Shown here: positions 33,323 to 41,830 of the stretch, one piece after another
Layout of the letters: each line of letters starts with the position of its first letter
Numbering within the stretch: the stretch's first letter is position 1
Assembly (NCBI GenBank): GCA_028717345.1
Contig: JAQUNZ010000013.1
Location: forward strand, 1-41,830
Direction of reading: 5' to 3'
Length of the DNA: 41,830 nt
DNA from: Candidatus Methanoperedens sp.
Lineage (GTDB): Archaea > Halobacteriota > Methanosarcinia > Methanosarcinales > Methanoperedenaceae
Notes under the pieces: model-generated
Told to the model about the DNA's origin: nothing
Databases searched by the model: none
The model's input: the letters and a program-made list of their open reading frames with translations, nothing else
Translations under genes and position numbers: made by a program

Positions 33323-33934
33323 TACCGAGTTTGTACTGCCTAGCGCAGGAATTGTCAGGGGCAGGTTCAACGTAGCACCTTTTTCTGGCGTCAAGGCAAG
33401 TGTGATACTGCTCCTCGCCCCGATAGTTAGACTTGTGACATTGACGTCGAATCTTGCCAATCCGCCTGGTTTCAATGTTGATGATGATGTTTTGGCGTAT
33501 TTATTGGCGCCTGAATTTGATATGTCTGTGGCGCCTGTGGTTGCTTCCCTTAATGAATAAACCCAGAATGTGTTTAATGGCACAGTTGAAATATTAGTAT
33601 CGCTGGTAAAATTGTAGCTTTGCGAATTAACTTTCACCAAAACCTTGGTTAAGTCAATATCTGAACCACCTGCAGCAACTTTTATAGTTACGTTAAGGTA
33701 GTTCACTGGGGATGTGCCTGCTGTACTCATATATCCATCGACAGCTTCAATAGCAAAATTTTCACCAATCGCCGCAGCAGCTTCTTTCGTTGTCGAAGTA
33801 CTCTTAGACTGCATCACACCTGATGTCTGGATGAGCACAGCAGCCGCAACAGCAGCCACAAGCACCATTGCGATGAAAATGATGAGTGTGCCGACGCCTG
33901 CCTGTGCATGTTCGTTCTTTATTATTGTTTTCAT
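33308..33934 (-). CDS. arlB: Archaellin ArlB (FlaB), filament subunit
   Basis: 208-residue filament protein. A class III signal peptide, KNEHA then QAGVGTLIIFIAMVLVAAVAAAVLI, is cut by the prepilin peptidase after about residue 10, leaving the hydrophobic N-terminal helix that builds the filament core. The rest is the outer beta domain with several N-x-S/T sequons (NVT, NFT, NIS). GGAGG lies before the ATG. Upstream is a TATA-like TATATTTATA (34001-34010) with the CTCATTATGAGCAT motif near the expected transcript start. It is the only archaellin gene in the window and is followed by its own terminator. Confidence 0.95.
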   Translation of the reverse strand: MKTIIKNEHAQAGVGTLIIFIAMVLVAAVAAAVLIQTSGVMQSKSTSTTKEAAAAIGENFAIEAVDGYMSTAGTSPVNYLNVTIKVAAGGSDIDLTKVLVKVNSQSYNFTSDTNISTVPLNTFWVYSLREATTGATDISNSGANKYAKTSSSTLKPGGLARFDVNVTSLTIGARSSITLALTPEKGATLNLPLTIPALGSTNSVAIYP

Positions 33935-33964
33935 ATTATGCCTCCGTTACGGTCATTTATACTC

Positions 33965-34010
33965 ATACTCATTATGAGCATATTACTCTATGAACATTAA
34001 TATATTTATA
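33965..34010 (-). promoter_or_regulatory. arlB promoter with palindromic motif
   Basis: On the minus strand the TATA box (34001-34010) is followed about 25 bases later by the motif at 33965-33981, which contains the palindrome CTCAT-T-ATGAG and an extra ATACTC half-copy. The position at or just after the predicted start suits a repressor site or a leader element. The same 14 bases recur at 23200-23213. Confidence 0.55.
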
Positions 34011-34059
34011 GTTAGTGGTTGTAAATTCTTAACAGCAAACATATATACATAAAAATGAG

Positions 34060-34422
34060 TTAAGAAGGTATCCGTTCTATGATATGTTCGAGGTCTTTCA
34101 CCTTCTTATAATATACCGATGTAGACCTGATAAAATCAGCAGCGATCAGACCTTTATGTGTGATTATATAATCCCCGTGACCTATCTTTAGAGCCAGTCC
34201 CTCAAGCTGGAACACGGATTTCATTTTTCCACCTATGCTTCCCCTGTCCGCTATCTTATCTGTGTATTCCCTTATCTCCGAGAACCGCGTTACGGCATCT
34301 TCCCCGTTCCTTGCAAGGACGAGTAGTATTAGCCTGTACTGGATATCGCCGGGCCCTGTGGTTATCCCCATAGTTTGATAGAATCTTGCCACTTCCTGCT
34401 CAAATCCGATATCAATGTCCAT
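34060..34422 (-). CDS. Small protein with winged-helix-like pattern, unknown
   Basis: 120-residue soluble protein. The middle and end read like a winged helix: a helix-turn-helix-like stretch FSEIREYTDKIADRGSIGGKMKSV followed by a beta-wing LKIGHGDYIITHKG and a final helix. No exact family is recognised. GAGGGAA precedes ATG 34422, ten bases after the 7TM gene stop. It sits directly upstream of the arlB promoter in the same direction. By position it could be an archaellum regulator analogous to EarA of methanococci, but this is inference from context and fold pattern only. Confidence 0.65.
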   Translation of the reverse strand: MDIDIGFEQEVARFYQTMGITTGPGDIQYRLILLVLARNGEDAVTRFSEIREYTDKIADRGSIGGKMKSVFQLEGLALKIGHGDYIITHKGLIAADFIRSTSVYYKKVKDLEHIIERIPS

Positions 34423-34431
34423 GTAATTCCC

Positions 34432-35211
34432 TCACTCGTCTTCATTCTCGAAATCCTCAAGCTCTGTCTGCGATACGCCAAGCCTTCTATCCATCATATC
34501 AAGCTTCTTGTCGAAGGATTCGGAAAAGTAGGAAAAATAACCCAGCACAACACCTATGAATATGAATATCCTGGCAGCCATCTGGGTAGCGCCTGACGGG
34601 GCTATGTTATCAAGAAGCATGAAATCAAATATCAAAGAGATCGAAACAAGTGAAAAAGCTATCCTGTTCTGAAGCCTCTTAGGGACACGCTGGAGCAATA
34701 TCAGAAGCATAAGACCCAGTATCATACTTGTGGGGACGATGAACAGCCCTGAAAGATAAACGTTTATAGCGAGATCACTATTGATATCAAATGTGGAGCC
34801 CCATTCTTCAGTAAAAGGACCTATTATCCCGAAGCCGAATAATGCGATAAGGTATATCGAACCGAAGATAAGGAATACTGTTGATACCCCTATACTGACC
34901 CGATGATCACCAAGAATAATGTATATGATAAAATAGACAAGGGGAACTGTGATAAATGCAAATGGGATCGAGCCAAAATAATACAGGGCTGTTTCAACTT
35001 CTTTGAAATTACCATAGGCTGCAAGCGTTCTTAGACCAGCTAATAAAAAGAACATTCCAACAAGTGACCAGAAGACGACCAGGGCATTCAAGGTAGGAAT
35101 GCTCTCCCCTTTCTGCCTGTTTTTGTTCTGATGCAGGGTGACTGCGAAAGCAAACGTGGCAAGCACAATGGCAAAACATATGATCGCGTTCAGTATAAGC
35201 CCAAAACTCAT
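34432..35211 (-). CDS. Seven-helix membrane protein, unknown
   Basis: 259 residues with seven predicted transmembrane helices (about 5-25, 43-65, 78-100, 108-130, 150-172, 183-203 and 212-232) and an acidic cytoplasmic tail ending EDFENEDE. The layout resembles the 7TM sensor modules found at the N-terminus of some archaeal signalling proteins, but no kinase or other output domain follows. GAGGATGAG precedes the ATG. It is probably co-transcribed with the small winged-helix-like gene. A sensor-regulator pair in front of the archaellum operon is a possible reading. Confidence 0.7.
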   Translation of the reverse strand: MSFGLILNAIICFAIVLATFAFAVTLHQNKNRQKGESIPTLNALVVFWSLVGMFFLLAGLRTLAAYGNFKEVETALYYFGSIPFAFITVPLVYFIIYIILGDHRVSIGVSTVFLIFGSIYLIALFGFGIIGPFTEEWGSTFDINSDLAINVYLSGLFIVPTSMILGLMLLILLQRVPKRLQNRIAFSLVSISLIFDFMLLDNIAPSGATQMAARIFIFIGVVLGYFSYFSESFDKKLDMMDRRLGVSQTELEDFENEDE

Positions 35212-35409
35212 TTACTCATCCTCTATTTATTGCCCTCAGTATCTAAATTCCGCCTTAATGAATTTATTACATTTATATATTTACTATTAAGTATTTATAC
35301 TTTTTCTGGAAACGAATACTGGAATCGTGTTCGAGACTATATGTATCAAAAGGATTATAAGAACCGACCACATTAAAAAACCTCCATTATCATGATCAAG
35401 AGGATATTT

Positions 35410-35814
35410 ATGAAACAGAAAATCGGAATACTGGCACTCGGGCACGGCAGCAGGCATCCGCATAATAAAGAGGTAGTCAACGGAGTGGCTGACCTGATAG
35501 CAAAAAAATACGATAACGTGGTCGTTCGCATTGGATTTATGAACATGAACACACCTACCATGAAGGAAGGTCTTGAGGCATTCAAAGGCACAGGCGTTTC
35601 CACTATAGTCGCAGTTCCCATCTTCCTGGCTCATGGAGTACATACTATGGAGGATATTCCCCAGATACTGGGTATCAGCCGCGATTCAAGAAAGACCACG
35701 GTGAAGCTTGATGGCAAAAATGTCCAGCTCATTTATTCAGAACCCCTTGGGATCGATGAACTCGTCGCTGAACTGGCATTTAAGAGGGCGCAGGAAGCCC
35801 TGGCATCGAATTGA
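35410..35814 (+). CDS. cfbA: Sirohydrochlorin nickel/cobalt chelatase CfbA (CbiX-S)
   Basis: 134-residue small CbiX-type chelatase; it inserts Ni into sirohydrochlorin for coenzyme F430, and can insert Co for cobalamin. Metal-binding His12 lies in ALGHGSR, and His75 and His78 in FLAHGVHT. ATG 35410 has AGAGGAT just upstream, so it is preferred to ATG 35392. The next gene, cfbE, starts on the last base of its stop, which places this protein in F430 synthesis. The long His-rich loop of some homologues is absent. Confidence 0.93.
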   Translation: MKQKIGILALGHGSRHPHNKEVVNGVADLIAKKYDNVVVRIGFMNMNTPTMKEGLEAFKGTGVSTIVAVPIFLAHGVHTMEDIPQILGISRDSRKTTVKLDGKNVQLIYSEPLGIDELVAELAFKRAQEALASN

Positions 35815-37178
35815 TGCTCAGGAACGCCCGGGTTGCAGTACTTGACCTGACCCATGGCGGCGCCGTGATCGCCAGAAAGCTTACAAAAATTGCCGCATCA
35901 GTTACCGGGATCGATGTTTATAAGACGCTTCGCCCTGATGAACTTGAGGCTCTGGAACATGAGGGCATAAGAACGTCACGGGCGCCGCAGAATGTTTCTG
36001 AATTTGATATACTTATCGCGCCAGTACATCTTGATCCCGGCTATCCTGTGCTTGATGAGGCAGCAAAAAATAATATCCCTGTTATATCGCATCATGTTGC
36101 TGTCGGAGAGATATTAAGAGGCACTCTTAAGGACTGTACCGTTATCGAAATAACAGGCACCAGGGCAAAGACAAGCACTTCCATCCTCCTGGCAGAGATA
36201 CTCTCAGGAAATAAAAAAGTGATATCCCATACAAGCAGGGGACTTGAAGACTGGAGCAAAAAACGCATTATTCAAAACGGGTTGAGCATTACCCCTGCCA
36301 GCATCCTTCGCGCTGTGGATGTGGTGGAGGAATCTGGAATAAAGCCAGATGTATTCATATTTGAAATATCACTTGGTGGCACTGGCAGCGCGGATATCGG
36401 TGTAATTACAACTATTGTAGATGATTATAAGATCGCAAATAACACAAAGCTTGCAAGCGAAGCCAAGCGCATGATGATACTTGATGCAAAGCCGGGGAGT
36501 ACGGTCGTTATCAACCACGATGCCATGAGGTTCTTCGGGGCATGCAGGAGAGATGTCAATATCATTTCATTCTCTGATTCTGTGAACGCCGCATCTAACG
36601 TGTATTATGAGAACATAAACAGTGATGGGGGAACTATTGCCTATTTTATTGAGGGACGAACAGGAAAGATAACCATTAAAGGAACTCAGGATTATGACCT
36701 GATCTCGTATAAAACCGCCTTTGTATGCGCAGCCGCAGTCGCGCTTGCTATGGATATCGAACCTCACATGATCGAGCGTTCACTGCGGGATTTCAAAGGC
36801 GCAATGGGACGCATGAGAAAGACCACTCTGGCTGGAAGGACGTTTATAGATAATTCAAACTCAGGCATGGATATAAAGAGCGCAGAAAAGGCGCTTGATT
36901 ATGCAAAGACCGAAGAGGGACGAATCGTCATGGTGCTGGGGGAAGAAGCAAAAGAAGTATGCGAAGGGCTTGACCCTTCTGGAGTTATGCGGTTCATTGA
37001 AAAGCACCTTGATGAAATTTATTCCCTTGTCCTTGTGGGGGAAAGGATGAAGCCTCTTGCAGGTAAGAATATTAACAAGATATATCATGCAGGGAATCTA
37101 TCTGAAGGTATGGAATTTGCACAGCAGCTCACACGGAAAAAGGATATTATAATATCCTGCGTGAAGTGCTTCAGATGA
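35814..37178 (+). CDS. cfbE: Coenzyme F430 synthetase CfbE (Mur ligase-like)
   Basis: 454-residue ATP-dependent ligase of the Mur family that catalyses the last step of F430 synthesis, activation of a side chain of seco-F430 for closure of ring F. The ATP-binding loop TGTRAKTST occupies about 114-122, with conserved FEISLGGTGSADIGVIT downstream and the C-terminal domain with DNSNSGMD about 344-351. It starts at ATG 35814, overlapping the cfbA stop by one base. The remaining F430 genes cfbB, cfbC and cfbD are not in this window. Presence of cfbA-cfbE implies that the organism carries methyl-coenzyme M reductase. Confidence 0.93.
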   Translation: MLRNARVAVLDLTHGGAVIARKLTKIAASVTGIDVYKTLRPDELEALEHEGIRTSRAPQNVSEFDILIAPVHLDPGYPVLDEAAKNNIPVISHHVAVGEILRGTLKDCTVIEITGTRAKTSTSILLAEILSGNKKVISHTSRGLEDWSKKRIIQNGLSITPASILRAVDVVEESGIKPDVFIFEISLGGTGSADIGVITTIVDDYKIANNTKLASEAKRMMILDAKPGSTVVINHDAMRFFGACRRDVNIISFSDSVNAASNVYYENINSDGGTIAYFIEGRTGKITIKGTQDYDLISYKTAFVCAAAVALAMDIEPHMIERSLRDFKGAMGRMRKTTLAGRTFIDNSNSGMDIKSAEKALDYAKTEEGRIVMVLGEEAKEVCEGLDPSGVMRFIEKHLDEIYSLVLVGERMKPLAGKNINKIYHAGNLSEGMEFAQQLTRKKDIIISCVKCFR

Positions 37179-38104
37179 TTATGGAAACACTGGATAGACC
37201 TATCAGGCATGCTAAAATAACAAAGAATATGACTGTGAGTGAGCTTGTTGGCTCACTTGAAGGTACAGCTTTCGGTGCTGGTAGGCTGTGTGAAGCTGTG
37301 GATATATTCAGGGATATGGTAAGTGACAGGGAATGCACGAAGTTCTTTGGTCTTGCCGGTGCTATGGTGCCTGCCGGGATGAGGCAGATAGTTAGCGATA
37401 TGATAAGGGATGAGGATATCGATATCCTTGTCAGTACCGGGGCGAATCTTGTTCACGACATCATTGAATCGATCGGGCTTCACCATTACAAGGGTACTGA
37501 TACGGCTGATGACGTGGAGCTAAAGCACTGCTCAATTAACCGTATCTACGATGTGTTCCTGCCAGAGGAACATTTCGCAGGGCTTGAGGAAAAACTCCAG
37601 CCAATTTTCAGGGAGCTTCCTGATAAACTGTCAATAAGTGAATTCCTCTCGCACATAGGGAGCAAACTTGATGACGATAATTCCATACTGAAAAGCGCAT
37701 ACGACATGGGCATACCTGTCTACTGCCCTGCGATACAGGATTCGATAATAGGTTTGCAGGCATGGCTTTTCAGGCAGACGAATCCACTCAACGTGGATGT
37801 CTTTGCAGACATGAAGGGACTGATCGATAGATGCTATGAAGCGAAGCGCTCAGGAGTATTCATAGTCGGCGGGGGCGTGCCCAAGAACTTTATCCTCCAG
37901 TCCATGCTCGTTACTCCAAGATCATTCGATTATGCGATACAGCTTACAATGGACAGACCTGAGACGGGGGGTCTCTCAGGAGCGACACTTGATGAGGCGC
38001 GTTCATGGGGGAAGGTCGGGGAAAATGCTCGTTCTGTGACCGTGTATTCTGATGCGACCATCACTCTGCCTATTATCGTGGCTGCTGCAAAGGGCAGAAG
38101 GTAG
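37175..38104 (+). CDS. dys: Deoxyhypusine synthase
   Basis: 309 residues; transfers the aminobutyl group of spermidine, NAD-dependently, to a lysine of translation factor aIF5A. The catalytic lysine in SWGKV is at 280, followed by the conserved VTVYSDATITLP. Other family blocks are STGANLVHDI, GIPVYCPAIQDS and GGGVPKNFILQ. ATG 37175 overlaps the cfbE stop (ATGA); GTG 37166 and ATG 37181 are alternatives. Presence of the active-site lysine argues against the DHS-like paralogues. The neighbouring pyrF and cfb genes are metabolically unrelated; their tight packing reflects co-transcription. Confidence 0.94.
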   Translation: MIMETLDRPIRHAKITKNMTVSELVGSLEGTAFGAGRLCEAVDIFRDMVSDRECTKFFGLAGAMVPAGMRQIVSDMIRDEDIDILVSTGANLVHDIIESIGLHHYKGTDTADDVELKHCSINRIYDVFLPEEHFAGLEEKLQPIFRELPDKLSISEFLSHIGSKLDDDNSILKSAYDMGIPVYCPAIQDSIIGLQAWLFRQTNPLNVDVFADMKGLIDRCYEAKRSGVFIVGGGVPKNFILQSMLVTPRSFDYAIQLTMDRPETGGLSGATLDEARSWGKVGENARSVTVYSDATITLPIIVAAAKGRR

Positions 38105-38107
38105 GCT

Positions 38108-38770
38108 ATGCGAAAGAAGACGGGGCTGATCGCTGCTCTTGACATGACTGACAAAACCCAGGCGCTCTCGATATCAAAAGAGATAGAATATTTTGTGGAT
38201 GCTATCAAGGTTGGATACCCTCTTGTGCTGGAATCAGGGCTGGGAATAATTGGCATGATAGCTGAATTTGCACCTGTGATAGCGGATTTCAAGGTCGCTG
38301 ACATCCCGAACACTGACAAGCTGATATGCAGACAGGCGTTTGATGCAGGAGCAAGCGCCGTTATTGTTCACGGGTTCACTGGACGCGACAGTCTTATGGA
38401 ATGCGTGAATACAGGAAGGGAGCATCATGGGGAAATCTATGTTGTAACTGAAATGAGCCATCCCGGAGCGCTTGATTTCCTTGCGCCTGCAGCACATAAA
38501 CTTGCGCACCTTGCAGTTGAGTGCGGCGCTTCCGGCATAGTTGCGCCTGCGACGCGACCTGAAAGTGTAAGGGATATGCGCAGGATCGTTGGGGAGATGC
38601 CGATAATTTCACCCGGCGTTGGAGCGCAGGGGGGAAGCGCAGCCGAAGCCATAAGGGCTGGAGCAGATCATGTTATAGTGGGAAGAAGCATTTATAATTC
38701 GAAGGCTCCTGGAAAGGAAGCTGAAAAATTAGTTCGCGAGATCAAAAGCGCCTGTGATGATAGAACATAG
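38108..38770 (+). CDS. pyrF: Orotidine 5'-phosphate decarboxylase
   Basis: 220-residue TIM-barrel enzyme that makes UMP from OMP. The catalytic D-x-K-x-x-D array is D60, K62 and D65 in [11 protein letters not shown], preceded by AALD at 9-12 and Lys34 in AIKVG. The phosphate-binding end is formed by [10 protein letters not shown] and HVIVGRSIY. Length and order match archaeal PyrF. It starts 3 bases after the deoxyhypusine synthase stop, in the same operon. The 87-base spacer to convergent enolase shows no clear terminator. Confidence 0.95.
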   Translation: MRKKTGLIAALDMTDKTQALSISKEIEYFVDAIKVGYPLVLESGLGIIGMIAEFAPVIADFKVADIPNTDKLICRQAFDAGASAVIVHGFTGRDSLMECVNTGREHHGEIYVVTEMSHPGALDFLAPAAHKLAHLAVECGASGIVAPATRPESVRDMRRIVGEMPIISPGVGAQGGSAAEAIRAGADHVIVGRSIYNSKAPGKEAEKLVREIKSACDDRT

Positions 38771-38857
38771 CTGAAATGTGATGAACCCTATGAGTACTGA
38801 GGCATTTGATTGTTTCAATTACGTACGATACCCTACCTACCTTTGTCGAGCGTTAAT

Positions 38858-40105
38858 TCATAGCCTTACATACCGCGCCGCTTTCCCCAGTTCTTCCTCG
38901 ATCCTGAGCAATTGGTTGTACTTCGCGTTTCGCTCGCTTCTTGCAGGCGCGCCTGTCTTTATCAGTTCCGCGCCAATCGCGACCGCGATGTCGGCGATGG
39001 TGGTATCTTCGGTTTCTGCAGAGCGATGGCTCACTATAACTTTGTATTTATTCTTCTGCGCAAGTGCAGCAGCGTCAAGAGCCTCAGACAATGTGCCTAT
39101 CTGGTTCACCTTGAGCAAAAGCGCATTCCCGGCTTTCATCCTGATACCCTTTTCAAGCCGCGCCACATTGGTCACGAAAAGGTCGTCACCAATGATTATC
39201 GTGTCTTTGAGTTTTCCTGTCAGGGCGGCAAAATCTTCGAACGCCTCCTCTTCGAATGGGTCTTCGATAGAGAGGATGGGATATGTCTTTACAAGGTCTG
39301 CATAAAGATCGACCATTTCACCTGAAGAATATGATTTTCCATCAATGTTGTACTTACCTTTCCTGTAGAACTCTGAGGCTGCTGAATCAAGCCCGATGCT
39401 TATCTTTTTGCCGTATCCTGCCTCTTCAATTGCGCCAGTTAAGGCATCAAGCGCATCAGCCGTATTCGTAAGCGGAGGAGCATAGCCGCCCTCGTAACCC
39501 ACGTTCACCGCAGAATTGCCGTACTTTTTCACAAGTATTGCGCCAAGCGTGTGGTATGTCTCAGCCCCCATGCGAAGCGCCTCTGAAAAGGTTTTTGCTC
39601 CCCTGGGCTGTATCATGAACTCCTGTATCGCAAGCTCGTTCCCGGCATGCTTTCCTCCGTTTATGACATTCATGGTAGGGACAGGTAGCGTGAAGGCATT
39701 GGTACCTCCAAGATAGCGGTAAAGCGATATTCCAAGCGAATCTGCAGCAGCGTGGGCAACTGCCAGCGATACTCCCAGGATGGCATTGGCACCCAGTCTT
39801 GATTTGGTGGGCGTGCCGTCAAGTTCCAGCATCATCATATCAAGTTCGCGCTGGTCGCACACGTCCATACCGGTGAGCGCTTCTTTTATCTCTGTATTTA
39901 CATTCTTCACAGCCTTTGCCACGCCTTTTCCAAGATAGCGTTTATCTTTATCCCTCAGTTCAAGCGCTTCATACGTACCAGTGGAAGCTCCTGACGGTAC
40001 GCTTGCTCTACCAGAGCCGTTTTCTGTAAAAACATCGACTTCTACTGTTGGATTACCGCGAGAATCAAGTATTTCTCGTGCATGGATGTGCTCGATCGTG
40101 AACAA
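38858..40105 (-). CDS. eno: Enolase (phosphopyruvate hydratase)
   Basis: 415-residue enzyme interconverting 2-phosphoglycerate and phosphoenolpyruvate. Signature pieces include [15 protein letters not shown] near the N-terminus, [15 protein letters not shown], the Mg ligands around LSIEDPFEE and [10 protein letters not shown], catalytic Lys in [15 protein letters not shown], and [10 protein letters not shown]. It starts at TTG 40105, supported by AGGTGAT three bases before it. It lies 37 bases downstream of the amidohydrolase on the same strand, probably one transcript. It serves gluconeogenesis or glycolysis. Confidence 0.96.
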   Translation of the reverse strand: MFTIEHIHAREILDSRGNPTVEVDVFTENGSGRASVPSGASTGTYEALELRDKDKRYLGKGVAKAVKNVNTEIKEALTGMDVCDQRELDMMMLELDGTPTKSRLGANAILGVSLAVAHAAADSLGISLYRYLGGTNAFTLPVPTMNVINGGKHAGNELAIQEFMIQPRGAKTFSEALRMGAETYHTLGAILVKKYGNSAVNVGYEGGYAPPLTNTADALDALTGAIEEAGYGKKISIGLDSAASEFYRKGKYNIDGKSYSSGEMVDLYADLVKTYPILSIEDPFEEEAFEDFAALTGKLKDTIIIGDDLFVTNVARLEKGIRMKAGNALLLKVNQIGTLSEALDAAALAQKNKYKVIVSHRSAETEDTTIADIAVAIGAELIKTGAPARSERNAKYNQLLRIEEELGKAARYVRL

Positions 40106-40141
40106 TGTATCACCTGAGGGACTAAATGGTCACAGTTATAC

Positions 40142-41413
40142 TTAATTTTTCTCAGTGATCCTTATCATCGCTTCCCTTGCATTCTCGATTATCTTATTTT
40201 CATCAAAAATTGTCACCATTCGATCTTCCATAAGCACCCTCCCGTTCACTATCGAAGTCTTTACATCACACCCTGTAGCCACATTTACCAGAGATGAAAT
40301 AATATCCGCAGAAGCAAACTGAGGTTTCCTGATATCAACAATAATAATATCAGCCAGATATCCTGGTTTCAGCACCCCGCTATTAATCCCCAGCGCCCGG
40401 GCGCCGTTTTTCGTAGCCATTTCAATGACCTTTGATGATGGCATCGCTGCCGGGTCTTCAAGCCTGTGCAGAAGTGAAGCGCAACGCATCTCCTTCCACA
40501 TATCAAGACTTCCGCTTGAAGCCACACCATCTGTTCCCAGGACGATATTGATGCCTTTCCCAAGCATCTTTGGGACTGGCGCAACCCCGGCGCCGAGAGC
40601 CATGTTGCTTGATGGGCAGTGGACAACATTGACCTCTTTTTCTTTGAGAATATCGATATCGTCATCAGATAAAAAGATGCAGTGCGCCGCAAGAAGACCT
40701 GGCCCAAGCATACCTATGCTGTCCAGAAGGTTTATCGAGCACATCCCATAACGTTTTTTCATCGTTTTAAGTTCGTCCTCTGTCTCAAGTACATGAATAT
40801 GCACCCCGGAATTATCCCTTGCAGCCAGTGCCTTTACTTTGATCAAAAACTCCCTTGAGCAAGAAGCAGCCGAATGTGGCGCGTACATGGTTGTAATCCT
40901 CCCGTCTGCGGCGCCGTTCCATTTTTTCACAAATTTCTCCCTGATCTTCAGTTTTGTATCAGCATCCTCATTCATGCCCTCGATCATCCCGTACCCCAGC
41001 GCAGCCCTTATGCCTGTTTCTTCCACAACATGCGCCACTTCATCCTCATGGAAATACATATCCACAAACGTGGTTGTTCCTGAGCGTATCATCTCAAGAA
41101 CGCCAAGGTATGCGCCAGAGCGAACATCAGATGGAGTTAATTTAGTCTCTAACTTCTGGATCTTTTTCATCCATTCTGCATATGATAATCCATCAGCAAC
41201 CCCTCGAAAAAGCGTCATGGGAACATGGGTGTGCGAGTTGATAAGACCTGGCATGACAACGCAGCCCCGCGCATCTATCACTTTATCTGCTTTCTCTTTC
41301 GTATCCTTCCCCACATACTTTATCAAACCTTTATCCACGACCACGCTTGCGTTACCGATGACCGCGTCGTCCATGGTAAGCACGATGCCGCCCTTGATAA
41401 TGAGGTCTGCCAT
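40142..41413 (-). CDS. dadD: Amidohydrolase, 5'-deoxyadenosine/SAH deaminase type (DadD/MtaD)
   Basis: 423-residue metal-dependent TIM-barrel deaminase. Metal ligands are H61 and H63 in NSHTHVPM, His in GVHIHVLETEDE, and Asp in LGTDGVASSGSLDM. The substrate-side motifs APHSAASCSRE and AAHCIFLSDDDI are typical of MTA/SAH deaminases. Methanogen homologues (DadD) deaminate 5'-deoxyadenosine, S-adenosylhomocysteine and related nucleosides released by radical-SAM and methyltransferase reactions. Substrate preference cannot be decided from sequence, since the PYTCS-like block is changed to AASCS here. It precedes enolase in the same direction. Confidence 0.85.
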   Translation of the reverse strand: MADLIIKGGIVLTMDDAVIGNASVVVDKGLIKYVGKDTKEKADKVIDARGCVVMPGLINSHTHVPMTLFRGVADGLSYAEWMKKIQKLETKLTPSDVRSGAYLGVLEMIRSGTTTFVDMYFHEDEVAHVVEETGIRAALGYGMIEGMNEDADTKLKIREKFVKKWNGAADGRITTMYAPHSAASCSREFLIKVKALAARDNSGVHIHVLETEDELKTMKKRYGMCSINLLDSIGMLGPGLLAAHCIFLSDDDIDILKEKEVNVVHCPSSNMALGAGVAPVPKMLGKGINIVLGTDGVASSGSLDMWKEMRCASLLHRLEDPAAMPSSKVIEMATKNGARALGINSGVLKPGYLADIIIVDIRKPQFASADIISSLVNVATGCDVKTSIVNGRVLMEDRMVTIFDENKIIENAREAMIRITEKN

Positions 41414-41490
41414 GGATAGTAATAAGGGTGAGGTTATAAAATAAGGTTTCTCATACGGTTTAGAGGTTTTTGAAAAATATCATAACTATG

Positions 41491-41532
41491 GAAAAATAAA
41501 AAACGACCTGCAAAGTATCATGACCTTGCAGG
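41491..41532 (-). terminator. Hairpin plus T-run terminator of the right-edge surface gene
   Basis: CCTGCAA (41507-41513) pairs with TTGCAGG (41526-41532). On the minus strand the stem is followed by TCGTTTTTTATTTTT (complement of 41491-41505). It lies 15 bases beyond the stop of the gene ending at 41547 and looks like a bacterial intrinsic terminator. Confidence 0.7.
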
Positions 41533-41546
41533 CTGCCTGCCGTCTA

Positions 41547-41830
41547 CTACACATTTCTGACTGTTCCGGTTATAGTTCCTGTCGGCTTCAACTGCAGTCT
41601 GACATCCTGGTTCACAACAGCGACTCCGGAAGTTGAAACACTCACCGTATCGTTTGTATAATACGCTGGATCATTTCTTGCAATCAGGTTATATGTGCCT
41701 GTAACAACTGCAAAGGAATAGAACCCTGTGGCGTTTGTTATGGTTGAAAGGGTCGAGTTGGCAGTCACTATCGCATCTGCAATGGGATTTCCAGTCGAAT
41801 TATCTCTCACTGTGCCGTTAATATACCTGA
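41547..41830 (-). CDS. Secreted protein with CarboxypepD_reg-like domain, partial
   Basis: C-terminal end of a gene cut by the right edge of the window; the frame stays open to the last base (reading YINGTVRDNSTGNPI at the edge). The visible 94 residues form one carboxypeptidase regulatory-like (transthyretin-fold) beta-sandwich: G-T-V-R-D at its start, GNPIADAIVTANST, ATGFYSFAVVTGTYNLIA, then a second start GTITGTVRNV just before the stop. Several N-x-S/T sequons suggest export and glycosylation. No membrane anchor or PGF-CTERM follows. An internal GTG at 41810 is not a likely start. It is probably a surface protein built of repeats. Confidence 0.7.
   Translation of the reverse strand, partial: RYINGTVRDNSTGNPIADAIVTANSTLSTITNATGFYSFAVVTGTYNLIARNDPAYYTNDTVSVSTSGVAVVNQDVRLQLKPTGTITGTVRNV

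Overview
The window looks like a chromosomal segment of an anaerobic methane-cycling euryarchaeon of the Methanosarcinales type; a 'Candidatus Methanoperedens'-like archaeon is my best guess. Archaeal markers are the proteasome-activating nucleotidase, RadB, deoxyhypusine synthase, the archaellum operon, the archaeal aromatic pathway that starts from ADH synthase and dehydroquinate synthase II, and a PGF-CTERM surface protein. The pair cfbA and cfbE (coenzyme F430 synthesis) points to methyl-coenzyme M reductase, and a CooC-type ATPase points to a Ni carbon monoxide dehydrogenase. A membrane-anchored succinate dehydrogenase/fumarate reductase without the CCG domains of thiol:fumarate reductase argues for Methanoperedens-like rather than Methanosarcina-like metabolism. 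The genus is an inference, not a database result.

Layout. 1-5.5 kb: PAN (left end outside the window), a Roadblock protein, the aroA'-aroB' operon behind a palindromic operator candidate, a VapB-type antitoxin with a decapitated VapC remnant, and a LUD/ferredoxin electron carrier. 5.6-13.2 kb: a two-gene minus-strand surface operon, a 2040-residue cysteine-free secreted protein followed by its PGF-CTERM-anchored partner. 13.3-17.5 kb: tRNA-Gly, an M42 peptidase, sdhB-sdhC divergent from sdhA, and a pirin scar fused to the 3' end of sdhC. 17.5-21 kb: a ZIP transporter, a Cys-cluster protein, and an overlapping phosphoesterase-cooC-radB operon.

21-35.2 kb: the archaellum region. A minus-strand operon runs 7TM protein, small winged-helix-like protein, arlB, arlF, an Fn3-like secreted protein, arlG, arlH, two tandem arlI paralogues and arlJ. 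A plus-strand AAA+ ATPase (probably mobile) separates it from a plus-strand arlC/E-like gene, which is divergent from a large surface protein gene. A 14-bp palindromic motif occurs both in front of arlB and between the arlC/E-like gene and the surface gene, and may tie the two halves together.

35.4-38.8 kb: tightly coupled cfbA-cfbE-deoxyhypusine synthase-pyrF. 38.9-41.4 kb: an amidohydrolase (DadD/MtaD type) and enolase. The right edge cuts a further secreted protein. Coding density is high and no gene-free stretch exceeds about 300 bases. I saw no CRISPR array, rRNA, insertion sequence or integrase.

Recurring themes are 4-nt GTGA/ATGA start-stop overlaps within operons, and bacterial-looking hairpin plus T-run terminators placed directly at the ends of surface-protein genes.
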